64,000 nucleotides of DNA from Vibrio brasiliensis LMG 20546 (GCF_000189255.1 NZ_AEVS01000035.1:1-64000); one strand, 5' to 3'; shown: positions 35,722-44,919, counted from the first letter of the stretch. The notes: generated by a model from the letters alone, not told the origin. Made by a program: numbers and translations.

Positions 35722-36600
35722 ATGAATAACAAAAAATCAATCATCGCCTTAGTACTTGGCATGGCATTAACGGCGTGTGCTTCAACTTCCCCGCAAGAAA
35801 ATAAACAAGCACTTATCTCTCCGTTACCTTATTCCGAAGTTTGTTGTACAAACTATGCTGAATTCCCTTGGATTCAACTTGGCACCAATGAAGATCTGGA
35901 CTTCCAGATTGACCAGAGTGCACCTATTGGTCACTTTACTGACGGCAACAGCTACTTTAATGCATTTAAGCTGTCACCGCGCTCAGGTCGAGTACAGATT
36001 CGACTGGGTAGTTACATGGTTGATGGTGACGTATTCGCACCAAAACTCATCGCTCTTGATGAGAACTTTAACGTGGTAAGCGAAGCTAATCTGGATGACT
36101 TTTCGATTAAAGCATCAGATGCATTTACCCGCACTCAATACCAGCTAAATTTTGCACTTGATGCGGCTAAGACTCCATATTTCGTTATCTACACACCAGA
36201 GACGACACTTGGTGAGTCGATCAAAGTTGATCACCCTGCCAAGGTTCGCGCTAAAGAGCTGGGTGAAGCCATGCCAATGGTGACTGACCCGACCTATGTC
36301 CATGGTTACTATGGCAAACTGCATTTATCGGTAAAAACACTCTCTTTAACCGCTTACAAAGCTAAACCAGCAGCACAGACTAAGCCTGCAGTGCAGCCAG
36401 CGAAACCTGTCGCAGAGCCAGTGAAAGCGAGTAGTAAGCTAGTGGTTCAGCCTGATACGCAAAAATACTACTTTGATTCAATTGAAAAAGCAGTCGCAAG
36501 TAACGATCTTGCTAAAGCCCTGAGTCTGCTTGATGAAGCGAAAGCACTCAATATTGAAGGCGCGCAGCAAGTGTTTATTAAGGCGGTTAACGCTAAATAG
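35722..36600 (+). CDS. malM: MalM family periplasmic lipoprotein
   Basis: A 292-residue protein with a signal peptide and lipobox ALTACAST. The MalM domain follows (SEVCCTNYAEFPWIQL, then YFNAFKLSPRSGRVQIRLGSYM). A Pro/Ala/Lys-rich linker (about 213-240) joins a small helical tail (YYFDSIEKAVASNDLAKALSL). MalM is part of the maltose regulon in enteric bacteria and usually follows lamB, as it does here after a terminator. Its precise role is not settled. Confidence 0.9.
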   Translation: MNNKKSIIALVLGMALTACASTSPQENKQALISPLPYSEVCCTNYAEFPWIQLGTNEDLDFQIDQSAPIGHFTDGNSYFNAFKLSPRSGRVQIRLGSYMVDGDVFAPKLIALDENFNVVSEANLDDFSIKASDAFTRTQYQLNFALDAAKTPYFVIYTPETTLGESIKVDHPAKVRAKELGEAMPMVTDPTYVHGYYGKLHLSVKTLSLTAYKAKPAAQTKPAVQPAKPVAEPVKASSKLVVQPDTQKYYFDSIEKAVASNDLAKALSLLDEAKALNIEGAQQVFIKAVNAK

Positions 36601-36622
36601 CCTTGCACAAAGCAATACAATC

Positions 36623-36664
36623 AAACACCCCGTCAGACAAACTGTTTGGCGGGGTGTTTTTGTT
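36623..36664. terminator. Terminator between malM and the amylo-1,6-glucosidase-type gene
   Basis: Arms AAACACCCCG / CGGGGTGTTT with an inner 17-base loop that also folds, followed by T-run on the plus strand and preceded by AAA. It lies between convergent genes. Confidence 0.85.
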
Positions 36665-36753
36665 TGTGGCTGTGCAGCACTATATCGTTTTAGCTCTGAA
36701 TAATTGGTAAAGAATAGTAATGCTCCTGCTCGGGCAGAGCAGGAGCGGTTAGG

Positions 36754-39531
36754 TTAGTTGCGGTCGGTCGCTATGCTCAGTCCTTGATGGCTGCGCTTAT
36801 TGAGCAAGTAATTGGACTCGCTTAAGCAGTTAAATGAACGCTTCCAGTCTGGCTTACTAAAGGTCAGATTATCCAGTAGAGGATAGTGTTGACGTGTTGT
36901 TAGTTTAGCGGAGTCCACTTCACGATCGAGAGAGAAGGTCTGATTTACGCTACTTAACGTCACTTTAAGCTGCTGTTCTGTGTCGGTGATAATGTCAAGA
37001 TGCTCGCAACCAAGTTCCAGTTGTAACTCAAGTTTGAGCTCAGGAGCTGGGTAAAGCGTGTTAACGGTATACGTGGTTTGAGTTTGCTCTTTTTCAAACG
37101 TGACCAGTAAGGCGTTGTTATCGCCAAAAGGAACGCGAGCGGAGAAGGTTTCCCAGCAATTTGGTAGTCGCGGAGTTAGCTTAATCTTGCTGACACTGAG
37201 CAGGGGTTTGAAACCAATATAGTCTTGTTGTGCATTGCGGGCGTATTCAGAAACAGACCATGCCTGAGCATAGGTACCGCTCTCAATCAGGTTGTCTTCA
37301 TCAGCCTGAAAAGCGTCGAGGTTCTCGCTCATGGTACCTCTATGCCCCTGACCTAACAGTTGTTTAGCCAGATTTTTTGACAGTCGGTATGCGAGATCTT
37401 GTTGATCATACTGAACTAACGCAGAGACGGTAAAGCCTGCATTCCAGCCCCAAATAGTACCATTGTGATAGGCAGCGTCTTTATGGTATTCGCTACGATT
37501 ATCGTGGTAGGGGTGGAAGTCCTGATGGTATTGATCTAATGAGCAAATCCCCCAAGGGAAGAGTAACTGTTCAACACAGTTTTTAACCATGTGCTGACCA
37601 ACATCTGGTGAAACCAGTTTGGTTGTCTGAGGGATAGTCAGTGTCATCAACTGATTAGGTCTGACTGAGTAGTCAGCAACATCATTCTCACCGAGTCGGT
37701 CCGCCAGACGCAATTGGTCGCCATCCCAGAACTTATCGCTAAAACTGCTTGTTACTTGGCTAAGCAGGGAGTGTAAATGGTCAATATATTCACTGTCTTG
37801 ATTCAGTTCGGCAAGCTGTTTGGCAACCTGAAGGCTTTCAAACCACAGTGCCTGAATGTCATTAGCTTTAGGGCCACGCGGAGACCAAGGGATCTGGCCT
37901 TCGATCTTGGCATCCATCCAAGTGTCAGGATGGCGATGTTTAATCAAGCCGTCACTATCCAGATAGTGTTTCTCTACCCCTTGAATAAATCTTTTCACCA
38001 TTGGGTAGATAGCTTTGGCGTATTCGTCATCACCGCTGTAGTCGATGTATTCACCGATCTCGCGAATTAACCAGGGAGTGCCATCGGTGGTGTTGTAGAT
38101 GATATTGGTCTTACTGGTTACTCGGTTAGGTATTCGGCCAAGATTGAGCGAGTCTGGGTCTGTCATCTGCATGGAAGCGAAGTTATCGATGATCTCACGC
38201 GCCTCTTTAAACTGTCCATTGACCAGACAGGTGCCCGATAGGGCGATAAATGTATCCCTTCCCCAGCAATCTTTAAACCAAGGCAGTCCGGCCCATATAC
38301 CTCGGCCAAATTCTTTGCTGACAAAGGTTCGACTTGCAAGACGAGCCCACATCACTGCTCGGTTATACTCTAAGTCACTGGTCCATAAATAGTTGCTAGT
38401 CAGGAACTGGTATAGCTCTTTTTTATACTGTTGGTAACCATTGTTGATGCTGGCGTTTTTTGCCGCGTTTATCACCTGCTGCTTGTCGTGAGCAAAACAG
38501 AGATAAACGGTAAGGCTTTTGCAAGGCTCGGCAGCGGTTAGCATCCAGTTGGTGTTGCTGGTGGACAATCCCATCGCCTGTTCCAGCTGTGGGAAGTCTG
38601 TCACCGAGAGCTCTTGAGCAGCGATTGGTTTGTCAGCACTGATTGCTACAAAGCGTGGGCAACCCTCAGGACATTGATCCGGATTAACGCTAATAACAAC
38701 GACGTTATCGACACTTTCAATGTTTGAGTGGCTGAGGCTGATATTGAGCTCAGGAACAATCGATAGGTGAGCGGCCTGTTCGCTGTCAACGCTAAAGTAT
38801 GCCATGCGTTGATTGTGGATCAGTGAAAAGCAATCTCTGCTTCTCTGATAGTGATGCTCAATACCGAAAGGCATAAGACGCGCCTTTTCAGCGTGTTGTT
38901 TATCGTTCAGTTCGCCATTAACTAACGAAGCGAAGCCTCCTAAGTGCCATCCCTGATGGTGGCGATATCGGCCCGCGGCTCTCAGAGAATGCGTTGTGCC
39001 TTCGAAGTAGCCGTCAATATTGTCTCCGAATACGAAGGGAAAGGCGGTTTCACTCTCGATTGCAAGTTGATTAAAAAGCTCGTCGGCGTTTAAGGCATAA
39101 GGAGCGTCTTCAATTTCTGCTCTTGGCTCACTGCGGCTGTTAAGTTGATACGAAAGCAGTTCTCGGCTCACTGACTCGACCAGGTCATTGTTGTGTTTTT
39201 CTACTTTGATCACAGGCTGCTCATTACTGAAATCAAGAGTAACGGTAAATCTGCCAGCTGCGTTTGGGGTAAACAGTAGGTCGTTGCCAATGCCTTGAGT
39301 GGTAATAAGCGGTGTACTTCGTGAAGGTGTCAGGGTTAGAGGTCGATCCGGGTAGGCCGAAAAGGTCCAGCGTGCCGTGCCATCCATATCTGCAACTTTA
39401 AAGCGATGAGTATCGGCGGAAAGCACCACGCTCGCAGATAGCTGATGTGTATTTATCTGTGACAAAGGAGTATCGAGCCCCCAGCCATTAAAGGTACCTT
39501 TCAAATAGAGATTTGGTGTTGTGATTGTCAT
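36754..39531 (-). CDS. Amylo-alpha-1,6-glucosidase / glycogen debranching family protein
   Basis: A 925-residue protein. The N terminus (LYLKGTFNGWGLDTPLSQI) looks like a small carbohydrate-binding domain of the pullulanase or CBM48 kind. A middle all-beta domain follows. The C-terminal half is an (alpha/alpha)6 barrel of the GDE/GH15 type: GRGIWAGLPWFKDCWGRDTF, NTTDGTPWLIREIGEYIDY and HNGTIWGWNAGF. It should release glucose or oligosaccharides from branched glucans. No signal peptide is visible, so it is probably cytoplasmic. It lies between malM and a porin gene. Confidence 0.82.
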   Translation of the reverse strand: MTITTPNLYLKGTFNGWGLDTPLSQINTHQLSASVVLSADTHRFKVADMDGTARWTFSAYPDRPLTLTPSRSTPLITTQGIGNDLLFTPNAAGRFTVTLDFSNEQPVIKVEKHNNDLVESVSRELLSYQLNSRSEPRAEIEDAPYALNADELFNQLAIESETAFPFVFGDNIDGYFEGTTHSLRAAGRYRHHQGWHLGGFASLVNGELNDKQHAEKARLMPFGIEHHYQRSRDCFSLIHNQRMAYFSVDSEQAAHLSIVPELNISLSHSNIESVDNVVVISVNPDQCPEGCPRFVAISADKPIAAQELSVTDFPQLEQAMGLSTSNTNWMLTAAEPCKSLTVYLCFAHDKQQVINAAKNASINNGYQQYKKELYQFLTSNYLWTSDLEYNRAVMWARLASRTFVSKEFGRGIWAGLPWFKDCWGRDTFIALSGTCLVNGQFKEAREIIDNFASMQMTDPDSLNLGRIPNRVTSKTNIIYNTTDGTPWLIREIGEYIDYSGDDEYAKAIYPMVKRFIQGVEKHYLDSDGLIKHRHPDTWMDAKIEGQIPWSPRGPKANDIQALWFESLQVAKQLAELNQDSEYIDHLHSLLSQVTSSFSDKFWDGDQLRLADRLGENDVADYSVRPNQLMTLTIPQTTKLVSPDVGQHMVKNCVEQLLFPWGICSLDQYHQDFHPYHDNRSEYHKDAAYHNGTIWGWNAGFTVSALVQYDQQDLAYRLSKNLAKQLLGQGHRGTMSENLDAFQADEDNLIESGTYAQAWSVSEYARNAQQDYIGFKPLLSVSKIKLTPRLPNCWETFSARVPFGDNNALLVTFEKEQTQTTYTVNTLYPAPELKLELQLELGCEHLDIITDTEQQLKVTLSSVNQTFSLDREVDSAKLTTRQHYPLLDNLTFSKPDWKRSFNCLSESNYLLNKRSHQGLSIATDRN

Positions 39532-40066
39532 TATCTATCCTCGTGCAATAGCGCAAGAATAGACAAGCGGCGAGTCAAGAAGAAATAGATATTACCAAGC
39601 TTGCTATTGGAAAAATTTATATCACTGCTTAGCCATCATTGAGTGAAGAAAAATCAAAACCAACTTGCGTTATTGTGGCAGAAGAAGCGGCTCAATTTCG
39701 TTGATAGGTACTCCATTTTCCCTTCAGTTTGGTTAGTAATGAACGCCAAATATCGTCAACAAATGAGCCGTTGATTTACTTGGTTATTTATCAGTCTGGT
39801 TAAAAGTTCCCCATAAAATACTAAAAATGTGACATCGATCACTCAATTGTTTGGGTGGTAGTTTTGGTTAAGAAACCATAGATAATTTATATGCTTACGG
39901 GTTAGTAATAAATTAAATAGTTACGCTGTGACAAAATAAATTCCTAACTAAGCATTCAGTTGCACTTAAATTTTTAAAATTCCGTACTAGGGTTTAGATG
40001 TTCGTGCAGTAATTAGTCATTAAGTGCTAATTCGGACACTGGTTAAACCAAATACGGACATTAACT
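39532..40066. other. Divergent promoter region of the debranching-enzyme gene and a porin gene
   Basis: 535 AT-rich bases with no credible gene on either strand. It holds one good CRP site (listed separately), 223 bases before the porin start and 297 bases before the debranching-enzyme start. The long leader before the porin gene is typical of regulated outer-membrane porins. Confidence 0.5.
39828..39843. promoter_or_regulatory. CRP site
   Basis: TGTGA-CATCGA-TCACT, a one-mismatch match to TGTGA-N6-TCACA, lies between the divergent debranching-enzyme and porin genes. It could serve either. Confidence 0.65.
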
Positions 40067-41083
40067 ATGAATACTAAATTATTAGCCGCGGCTATCGTGG
40101 CAGCAGCAAGTGGTACTAACGCCTTCGCGGCAGAAATCTACAACAGCGAAGGTTCGACAATCTCAATCGGTGGTTATGTCGATGTCGGGATTGGTGAATA
40201 CGATAAAGGAACCTCGACTCGCGCGGCGAATCAAGACGTCGATGTCAATCAGGTCTCACCTCGAATCAACATTTCCGGTACTCAGGATCTTGGTAACGGC
40301 GTGGTGGTTGATGCCAAAGGTGAATGGGCACTTAATTACCTTGATGGTGGAGAAAATACCTTTTCTACACGCCTGGGCTACTTAGGTATCACCCATGAAC
40401 AAGCTGGTCGTGCCGTGGTCGGTACACAGTGGGCACCTTATTACGATATCGCTGGTGTAGCAGACTTACCTATTGCTTTCGCTAACGACTATCTATATGA
40501 AAACCATAACTTACTCGGAACAGGGCGCGCTGAACGAATGGTCAGCTACCGAAAATCGCTGATGTTCGGGGAAGATGGCGGTATGGATTTCGGTTTAGGC
40601 TGGCAAGGTGAGGAAACTGAATCCAACGCTGATGCAAGAGTACAAGTTGCCCTTAAAGCTAACTTTATGGGTATTGGACTGGGGTATACCTACTCTGGCG
40701 GTGACCTTGAGATCTCTAGTGTGAAACGAGACGCTAACTCTCACATGTTTGCGCTTAATTACGGTAGATACGGCAATGGCCTTTATGTGGCGGGTGTCTA
40801 CGGTATGAATGAGTACTTCTATGATGACTTGGAAGAGACGGTTCAGCTAGAAGGTCTGCTGGCGTTTGGTATGGAAAACGGTCTCAACCTGAGTGTTAAC
40901 TACGAAGCAGTAGAGAATGATAAGACCAATTTCACTCTCTACAGCCAGACAGCTATTCAGGCTGAATACAGCATCACGCCTAAACTGATGACCTTTGCCG
41001 GATATGAAATCGACTTAGGTGATGACGACCCGGCAACCAAAGATGATGATAAATGGATCATTGGCGCACGCTATTTCCTATAA
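40067..41083 (+). CDS. Gram-negative general porin (OmpU/OmpH-like)
   Basis: A 338-residue outer-membrane protein with a signal peptide (MNTKLLAAAIVAAASGTNAF-AA). A barrel begins ISIGGYVDVGIGEY and includes NISGTQDLGNGVVVDAKGEW and RLGYLGITHEQAGRAVVGTQ, as in Vibrio OmpU-like trimeric porins. It ends IIGARYFL, which is atypical because most porins end in Phe; here Leu follows it. It lies downstream of a CRP site and ends at a terminator, so it is a single-gene unit. Confidence 0.88.
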   Translation: MNTKLLAAAIVAAASGTNAFAAEIYNSEGSTISIGGYVDVGIGEYDKGTSTRAANQDVDVNQVSPRINISGTQDLGNGVVVDAKGEWALNYLDGGENTFSTRLGYLGITHEQAGRAVVGTQWAPYYDIAGVADLPIAFANDYLYENHNLLGTGRAERMVSYRKSLMFGEDGGMDFGLGWQGEETESNADARVQVALKANFMGIGLGYTYSGGDLEISSVKRDANSHMFALNYGRYGNGLYVAGVYGMNEYFYDDLEETVQLEGLLAFGMENGLNLSVNYEAVENDKTNFTLYSQTAIQAEYSITPKLMTFAGYEIDLGDDDPATKDDDKWIIGARYFL

Positions 41084-41119
41084 TTAAAGTTCTACTGCCT
41101 TAACACACTATCGTGTTAG

Positions 41120-41148
41120 CGCCTATTCAATGTTGAATAGGCGTTTTT
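41120..41148 (+). terminator. Terminator after the porin gene
   Basis: Arms CGCCTATTCAA / TTGAATAGGCG followed by TTTTT. A smaller hairpin, TAACAC / GTGTTA, lies just before it. Confidence 0.85.
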
Positions 41149-41274
41149 CTATTGTGCTGTTCGAAACATCAATAATAATGGGCAGTGGTTCTTATATTTA
41201 GTTTTAAATCGTTTTTTTATTAGCCACTTAGATTAGAATAGCCCTCTCTTAATTTTACAGTCAGGGATGGTGAC

Positions 41275-41889
41275 ATGAGTTCAGTAAAGCTTGGTGATTC
41301 GTTGGTAGAACCAACCAAAATATTATGTGTTGGACGCAACTATTTAGAACATATCCAAGAGCTGAACAATGCTATTCCTGATCAAATGGTGGTGTTTCTG
41401 AAACCGCCAAGCTCTATATCTGGCCAGCTACGCTCGTTTCATCAAGAGCGCTTACATTATGAAGCTGAAATCTGTTTTCTGGTTAATGAAGGGCAATTGT
41501 CTGCGGTTGGGCTTGGACTCGATCTTACCAAACGAGACTTACAGTCGAGTCTTAAATCAAAGGGCTTACCGTGGGAGCGCGCCAAAGCGTTTGATGGTTC
41601 GGCGGTATTTAGTCGATTTATTCCGCTGCAAGACCTCGATATCAATCAGCTAGAGATTGAACTGTTTATTAACTGTGTTCGAGTGCAAAAAGGCTCGGTG
41701 CCTCAGATGATCTACTCACCGCAGGTGATCTTAGATGAGCTTAAGAGTTACACCACCTTATGCGATGGTGACATCATCATGACAGGCACACCGCAAGGGG
41801 TAGGGGAAGTTCATCCGTCGGACGTCTTTCTCGCCAGATTAAAGTCCGCTGATAAGACTCTGATCGAAATAGAGTGGGTCGCTGAGTAA
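41275..41889 (+). CDS. Fumarylacetoacetate hydrolase (FAH) family protein
   Basis: A 204-residue single FAH domain. KILCVGRNYLEHIQEL, VVFLKPPSSI, YEAEICFLV (metal-binding Glu pair), AKAFDGSAVFSRF and IIMTGTPQGVGEV are the family landmarks in order. Such enzymes hydrolyse or decarboxylate beta-diketo acids with Mg; small versions like this include YcgM-type acylpyruvases and oxaloacetate tautomerases. GGGATGG precedes the start. It stands alone and is followed by a hairpin that also precedes a small peptide gene. Confidence 0.88.
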   Translation: MSSVKLGDSLVEPTKILCVGRNYLEHIQELNNAIPDQMVVFLKPPSSISGQLRSFHQERLHYEAEICFLVNEGQLSAVGLGLDLTKRDLQSSLKSKGLPWERAKAFDGSAVFSRFIPLQDLDINQLEIELFINCVRVQKGSVPQMIYSPQVILDELKSYTTLCDGDIIMTGTPQGVGEVHPSDVFLARLKSADKTLIEIEWVAE

Positions 41890-41922
41890 TAAACGCTTTA
41901 CTCTGCCCCAGGGACAAGGATT

Positions 41923-41956
41923 AACCTCCAATTGAAGACTCAATTGGAGGTTTTTT
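41923..41956 (+). terminator. Terminator-like hairpin that contains the ribosome-binding site of the next small gene
   Basis: Perfect arms AACCTCCAATTG / CAATTGGAGGTT, loop AAGACT, followed by TTTT. It looks like a terminator for the FAH gene. The GGAGG in its 3' arm is also the ribosome-binding site, seven bases before the ATG at 41957. Folding would stop transcription or hide that site. Confidence 0.75.
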
Positions 41957-42070
41957 ATGGGATGTTGCAATCAGGCGCCTAACGGAGGCAGTAACAATAT
42001 TGGTCTACTGCTTAAATGTATCGGCGTCATGGCGCTAGTGTTGCTGGTACTGGCAGCTCTGTTTGGCTAG
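41957..42070 (+). CDS. 37-residue membrane peptide with Cys-Cys start
   Basis: The reading frame encodes MGCCNQAPNGGSNNIGLLLK and then a hydrophobic helix (about residues 21-36, CIGVMALVLLVLAALF) ending in Gly. It begins with a strong GGAGG site seven bases before the ATG. The Cys-Cys pair and one helix suggest a small inner-membrane protein. I recall similar short proteins beginning MGCC in related bacteria, but the function is not known to me. Its stop overlaps the azlD stop in the shared CTAG. Confidence 0.7.
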   Translation: MGCCNQAPNGGSNNIGLLLKCIGVMALVLLVLAALFG

Positions 42071-42375
42071 AGTAATTTAAGGCACAGAAACAGAACCATA
42101 CTGACAATAGTCGTTAGCAAGACGTTTTTGGTTTTCCATGCCAGCAGAGCAGCAACGAGCGCACCAATCAGGTAAGGGTTGCTTGCTGATAGCCACAACT
42201 CCTGATCTGGCATGAACACGATCGGCGCCCAAATTGCGGTCAGTACCGAAGGACTGGAGTATGCCAGTAAACGTTGAGCTTGTGGATTGAGTCTCAGCGG
42301 CAAGCGAGGTTCTAAAAACAGGTAGCGGCTTAGAAACACTAATACGGTCATTGCCAGAATTGATAACATAATCAT
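42067..42375 (-). CDS. azlD: AzlD family branched-chain amino-acid exporter subunit
   Basis: A 102-residue protein with three or four hydrophobic helices (MLSILAMTVLVFLSRYLFLE, LLAYSSPSVLTAIWAPIVF and the C-terminal VLLTTIVSMVLFLCL). This is the AzlD/YgaH small partner of AzlC. Its ATG overlaps the end of azlC by 4 bases, so the two are coupled. AzlCD-type (YgaZH) pairs export branched-chain amino acids and some analogues. Confidence 0.85.
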   Translation of the reverse strand: MIMLSILAMTVLVFLSRYLFLEPRLPLRLNPQAQRLLAYSSPSVLTAIWAPIVFMPDQELWLSASNPYLIGALVAALLAWKTKNVLLTTIVSMVLFLCLKLL

Positions 42376-43091
42376 GATGCGCGCCCCTTAAATGACTCAG
42401 TAACATAACCAGCCAGCATGCCAGCGACACTGGCTATCATCAGACCTGATTCAATGCCTGACAGAGCGCATAACACTGATGTTGTTAATGAGACGACTAC
42501 CGCAACCAATACTGGTGATGACTTAATATTGGGGATGACCAGTGCGATAAAGGTCGCGGCTACGGCGAACTCCAAACCTAGTTCATTCATTGCTGGAATA
42601 TAGCTGCCAGCGACGATGCCGACTAAGGTGGCAAGGTTCCAGCACAGATAAAAGCTCAGTCCGGCTCCGAGCGCATACCAGCGATTAAATTGTTTTTCTG
42701 ACTGTTGACCACAAATAGCGAAGAGTTCGTCTGTGAGCAGAAAACCGAGGCCAAGTCGCCATTTCAGCGGCAGAGGGCTGATCTTGTCGCGCATCGAAAC
42801 GCTGTAGAGTAGATGTCTGGAGGTGATAAAAAAGATCGCCAGCAGCATGGTGGTCAGCGATGCTCCCACTTTAAACATTCCCGTCGCCACCAATTGAGCG
42901 GAACCTGCAAACAGGATGGCAGATAAGGCCTGGCTTTCGACCACATTCAGTCCGGATTCCAGAGCAAAAGAGCCTGCGAGCAGACCCCAGGGTACGACGG
43001 CGATGCTTAGCGGCACCATTGCGAGTGCACCTTGCCAGAACAGTTGTGAGCGGCTTAGGTGTGGGTGTGAATCTATGGTCATGGTACTCAT
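42372..43091 (-). CDS. azlC: AzlC family branched-chain amino-acid exporter
   Basis: About 239 residues from MSTMTIDS (43091); an in-frame start at 43124 is possible but less likely. FWQGALAMVPLSIAVVPWGLLAGSFA, SAILFAGSAQLVATGMF and FLLTDELFAI are typical AzlC motifs. It forms a two-subunit exporter with AzlD. A divergence-free AraC gene lies directly upstream on the same strand and is the likely regulator, which suggests induction by an exported amino acid or analogue. Confidence 0.9.
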   Translation of the reverse strand: MSTMTIDSHPHLSRSQLFWQGALAMVPLSIAVVPWGLLAGSFALESGLNVVESQALSAILFAGSAQLVATGMFKVGASLTTMLLAIFFITSRHLLYSVSMRDKISPLPLKWRLGLGFLLTDELFAICGQQSEKQFNRWYALGAGLSFYLCWNLATLVGIVAGSYIPAMNELGLEFAVAATFIALVIPNIKSSPVLVAVVVSLTTSVLCALSGIESGLMIASVAGMLAGYVTESFKGRAS

Positions 43092-43167
43092 AATTATTCT
43101 TTTGATAGTGGCTGATACATCCATTTAGTCACACACTGGTGACGGTCGGCTTGTACGTTTTTGCTGT

Positions 43168-43992
43168 CTAATTGTTACCGACAAACTGTTTTGGAGTTAC
43201 ACCCAATGCGCGTTTGAAATGACGATGAAAATGGCTTTGGTCATGAAAGCCAGTTTCTTGAGCCACATCTGAAATGCGCATTCCCTGACGCAGTAACTGC
43301 TTAGCAACTCTCAAGCGAGCCTGGATCTGATAAGCGTGAGGCGGTAAGCCAAACTCTTTTTGGAAACTTCGCGTTAGGTAGTAAGGACTGAGCCCAGCCA
43401 GTTTCGACAGATCTTCCAAACTAACATCGGCTTGGGGAAAATCATCGAGAAACTCCTTTACTAACACCAGCTGTCGTTGACTGCGGGTTTTGGGTTCCCA
43501 ATCAACTCGGGTTTTACTATGGCGTGAGACCAACTTGACCAGAGTGCCATAGACCAAGGTTTCTCTTAGCAGCTTGTTATCGGACTGAGCGAGAGTGTTA
43601 AAGACTAACCTCAATTGCTGCGCCATTTCAGGGTCATAGACGACTGGCTCGGTAAAGTATGGCGTCGCAATTCTTGATGAAAGCCCCTGACTGAGCTGTT
43701 CAAACTGTTCAGGAAGCGGATACATGGCTTTATATTCCCAGCCGCCTTCCGTTGCCGTCTGACCATTATGCACCTCGTCGGCATTAACCAGAATGATACT
43801 GTCCTGCGGTGCGATATGGTTGCCGCCAGTTCGATAGAACCTTTGGGCTCCTTTCTCTATCACTCCTATGGTATAGCCTTCATGACTATGTCGTGAAAAG
43901 TTCTGATTAGTGTACTTCGCATCCAGAAGTTCAAGCCCACCCAGCTCACCGGCGAGATGAAAGCTGGCAGATTCTTTAGCACTTTTTGCCAT
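43168..43992 (-). CDS. AraC family transcriptional regulator
   Basis: A 274-residue protein with an N-terminal AraC cupin (NFSRHSHEGYTIGVIEKGAQRFYRTGG, HIAPQDSIILVNADEVHNGQ) and a C-terminal double helix-turn-helix (LEDLSKLAGLSPYYLTRSFQKEFG; ISDVAQETGFHDQSHFHRHFKR). It precedes azlCD on the same strand by 76 bases and faces the LysE gene across a 224-base gap. Both neighbours are amino-acid exporters, so it probably controls one or both. Confidence 0.9.
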   Translation of the reverse strand: MAKSAKESASFHLAGELGGLELLDAKYTNQNFSRHSHEGYTIGVIEKGAQRFYRTGGNHIAPQDSIILVNADEVHNGQTATEGGWEYKAMYPLPEQFEQLSQGLSSRIATPYFTEPVVYDPEMAQQLRLVFNTLAQSDNKLLRETLVYGTLVKLVSRHSKTRVDWEPKTRSQRQLVLVKEFLDDFPQADVSLEDLSKLAGLSPYYLTRSFQKEFGLPPHAYQIQARLRVAKQLLRQGMRISDVAQETGFHDQSHFHRHFKRALGVTPKQFVGNN

Positions 43993-44216
43993 TCGCTCTC
44001 CTTGCTGATTAGGTTGTTAACGGGCTGCAGATTGAGTCTAGCTTATAGCGGTTGATTATTTTTGTACAAAATTGCTCTATTTTTGTTATCAGATTTAACA
44101 CTCTGTGGTTGTTATTTGTTCTGAATATTTACTTGGTTGCTTTTCTTTTATCTATGGAGTCTGGTTATTTTTTAGTATAAAATTCCGCGCTTTGCTGTTG
44201 TTGTGAAATTATAAGA

Positions 44217-44849
44217 ATGATTGATATTACTGTTCTTCCGGTCTATTTAACCGCAGTCGTTGCTTTATTGTTGTTGCCTGGTCCTGATATGTTGCTCATC
44301 GCCAGTTCAAGTATGAGTTATGGACGCAAAGTGGGAATCTTTGCCAGCTTAGGTAACGCGACTTCAGGAATTATTCTTACTTTGTTAGCAGCGCTTGGTG
44401 TGTCGGCACTTATAGCTATGAGTCCGGTAGCCCTGAAAGTACTGCACTTACTCGGCGGTGCTTACCTGTTAAAAATGGGCTGGGACTGTCTGCGCGCCAG
44501 TGCGGCTGATGCGCCTGAGTTGGAAGGCAGCAGTAAAGTGGCAACAACTTTCTATCAGCGAGCTTTGGTGAGTAATTTACTCAATCCGAAGGCGTTGGTG
44601 TTCTTCGTTATGTTCTTACCTCAGTTTGTATCAAGCAACATCACTGCTACTTCGGGTGAGCAGATGTTAGCGCTTGGCCTGCTGTTAAATGTCCTTGGCC
44701 TGCTATTTAACCTGTTACTGGTGGCGTTAGTCGGTACTTTGGGCAAACCCTTGTTAGAGAATGAAAAATTCCGTACCTATCAGCACAAATTTATGGGGTT
44801 GATATTTGTCGTACTCGCCGTTTGGATGCTAAGCTCATTTGCAAGCTAA
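44217..44849 (+). CDS. LysE/RhtB family amino-acid exporter
   Basis: A 210-residue protein with about six helices. VALLLLPGPDMLLIASSSMSYGRKVGI is the LysE signature near the N terminus. AYLLKMGWDCLRA and NLLNPKALVFFVMFLPQFV are also typical. The substrate is unknown. It is divergent from the AraC gene that also precedes azlCD, which suggests a joint amino-acid efflux response. A terminator follows, before a GNAT gene. Confidence 0.9.
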   Translation: MIDITVLPVYLTAVVALLLLPGPDMLLIASSSMSYGRKVGIFASLGNATSGIILTLLAALGVSALIAMSPVALKVLHLLGGAYLLKMGWDCLRASAADAPELEGSSKVATTFYQRALVSNLLNPKALVFFVMFLPQFVSSNITATSGEQMLALGLLLNVLGLLFNLLLVALVGTLGKPLLENEKFRTYQHKFMGLIFVVLAVWMLSSFAS

Positions 44850-44860
44850 GTAGTCAGTTA

Positions 44861-44888
44861 AAGGTCAGCAGTTAGCTGGCCTTTTTTG
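44861..44888 (+). terminator. Terminator after the LysE gene
   Basis: AAGGTCAGC / GCTGGCCTT, loop AGTTA, with one G-T pair, followed by a T-run. Confidence 0.75.
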
Positions 44889-44919
44889 TATCTGAATATT
44901 GTCGAGGAAAGGAAGTAAC

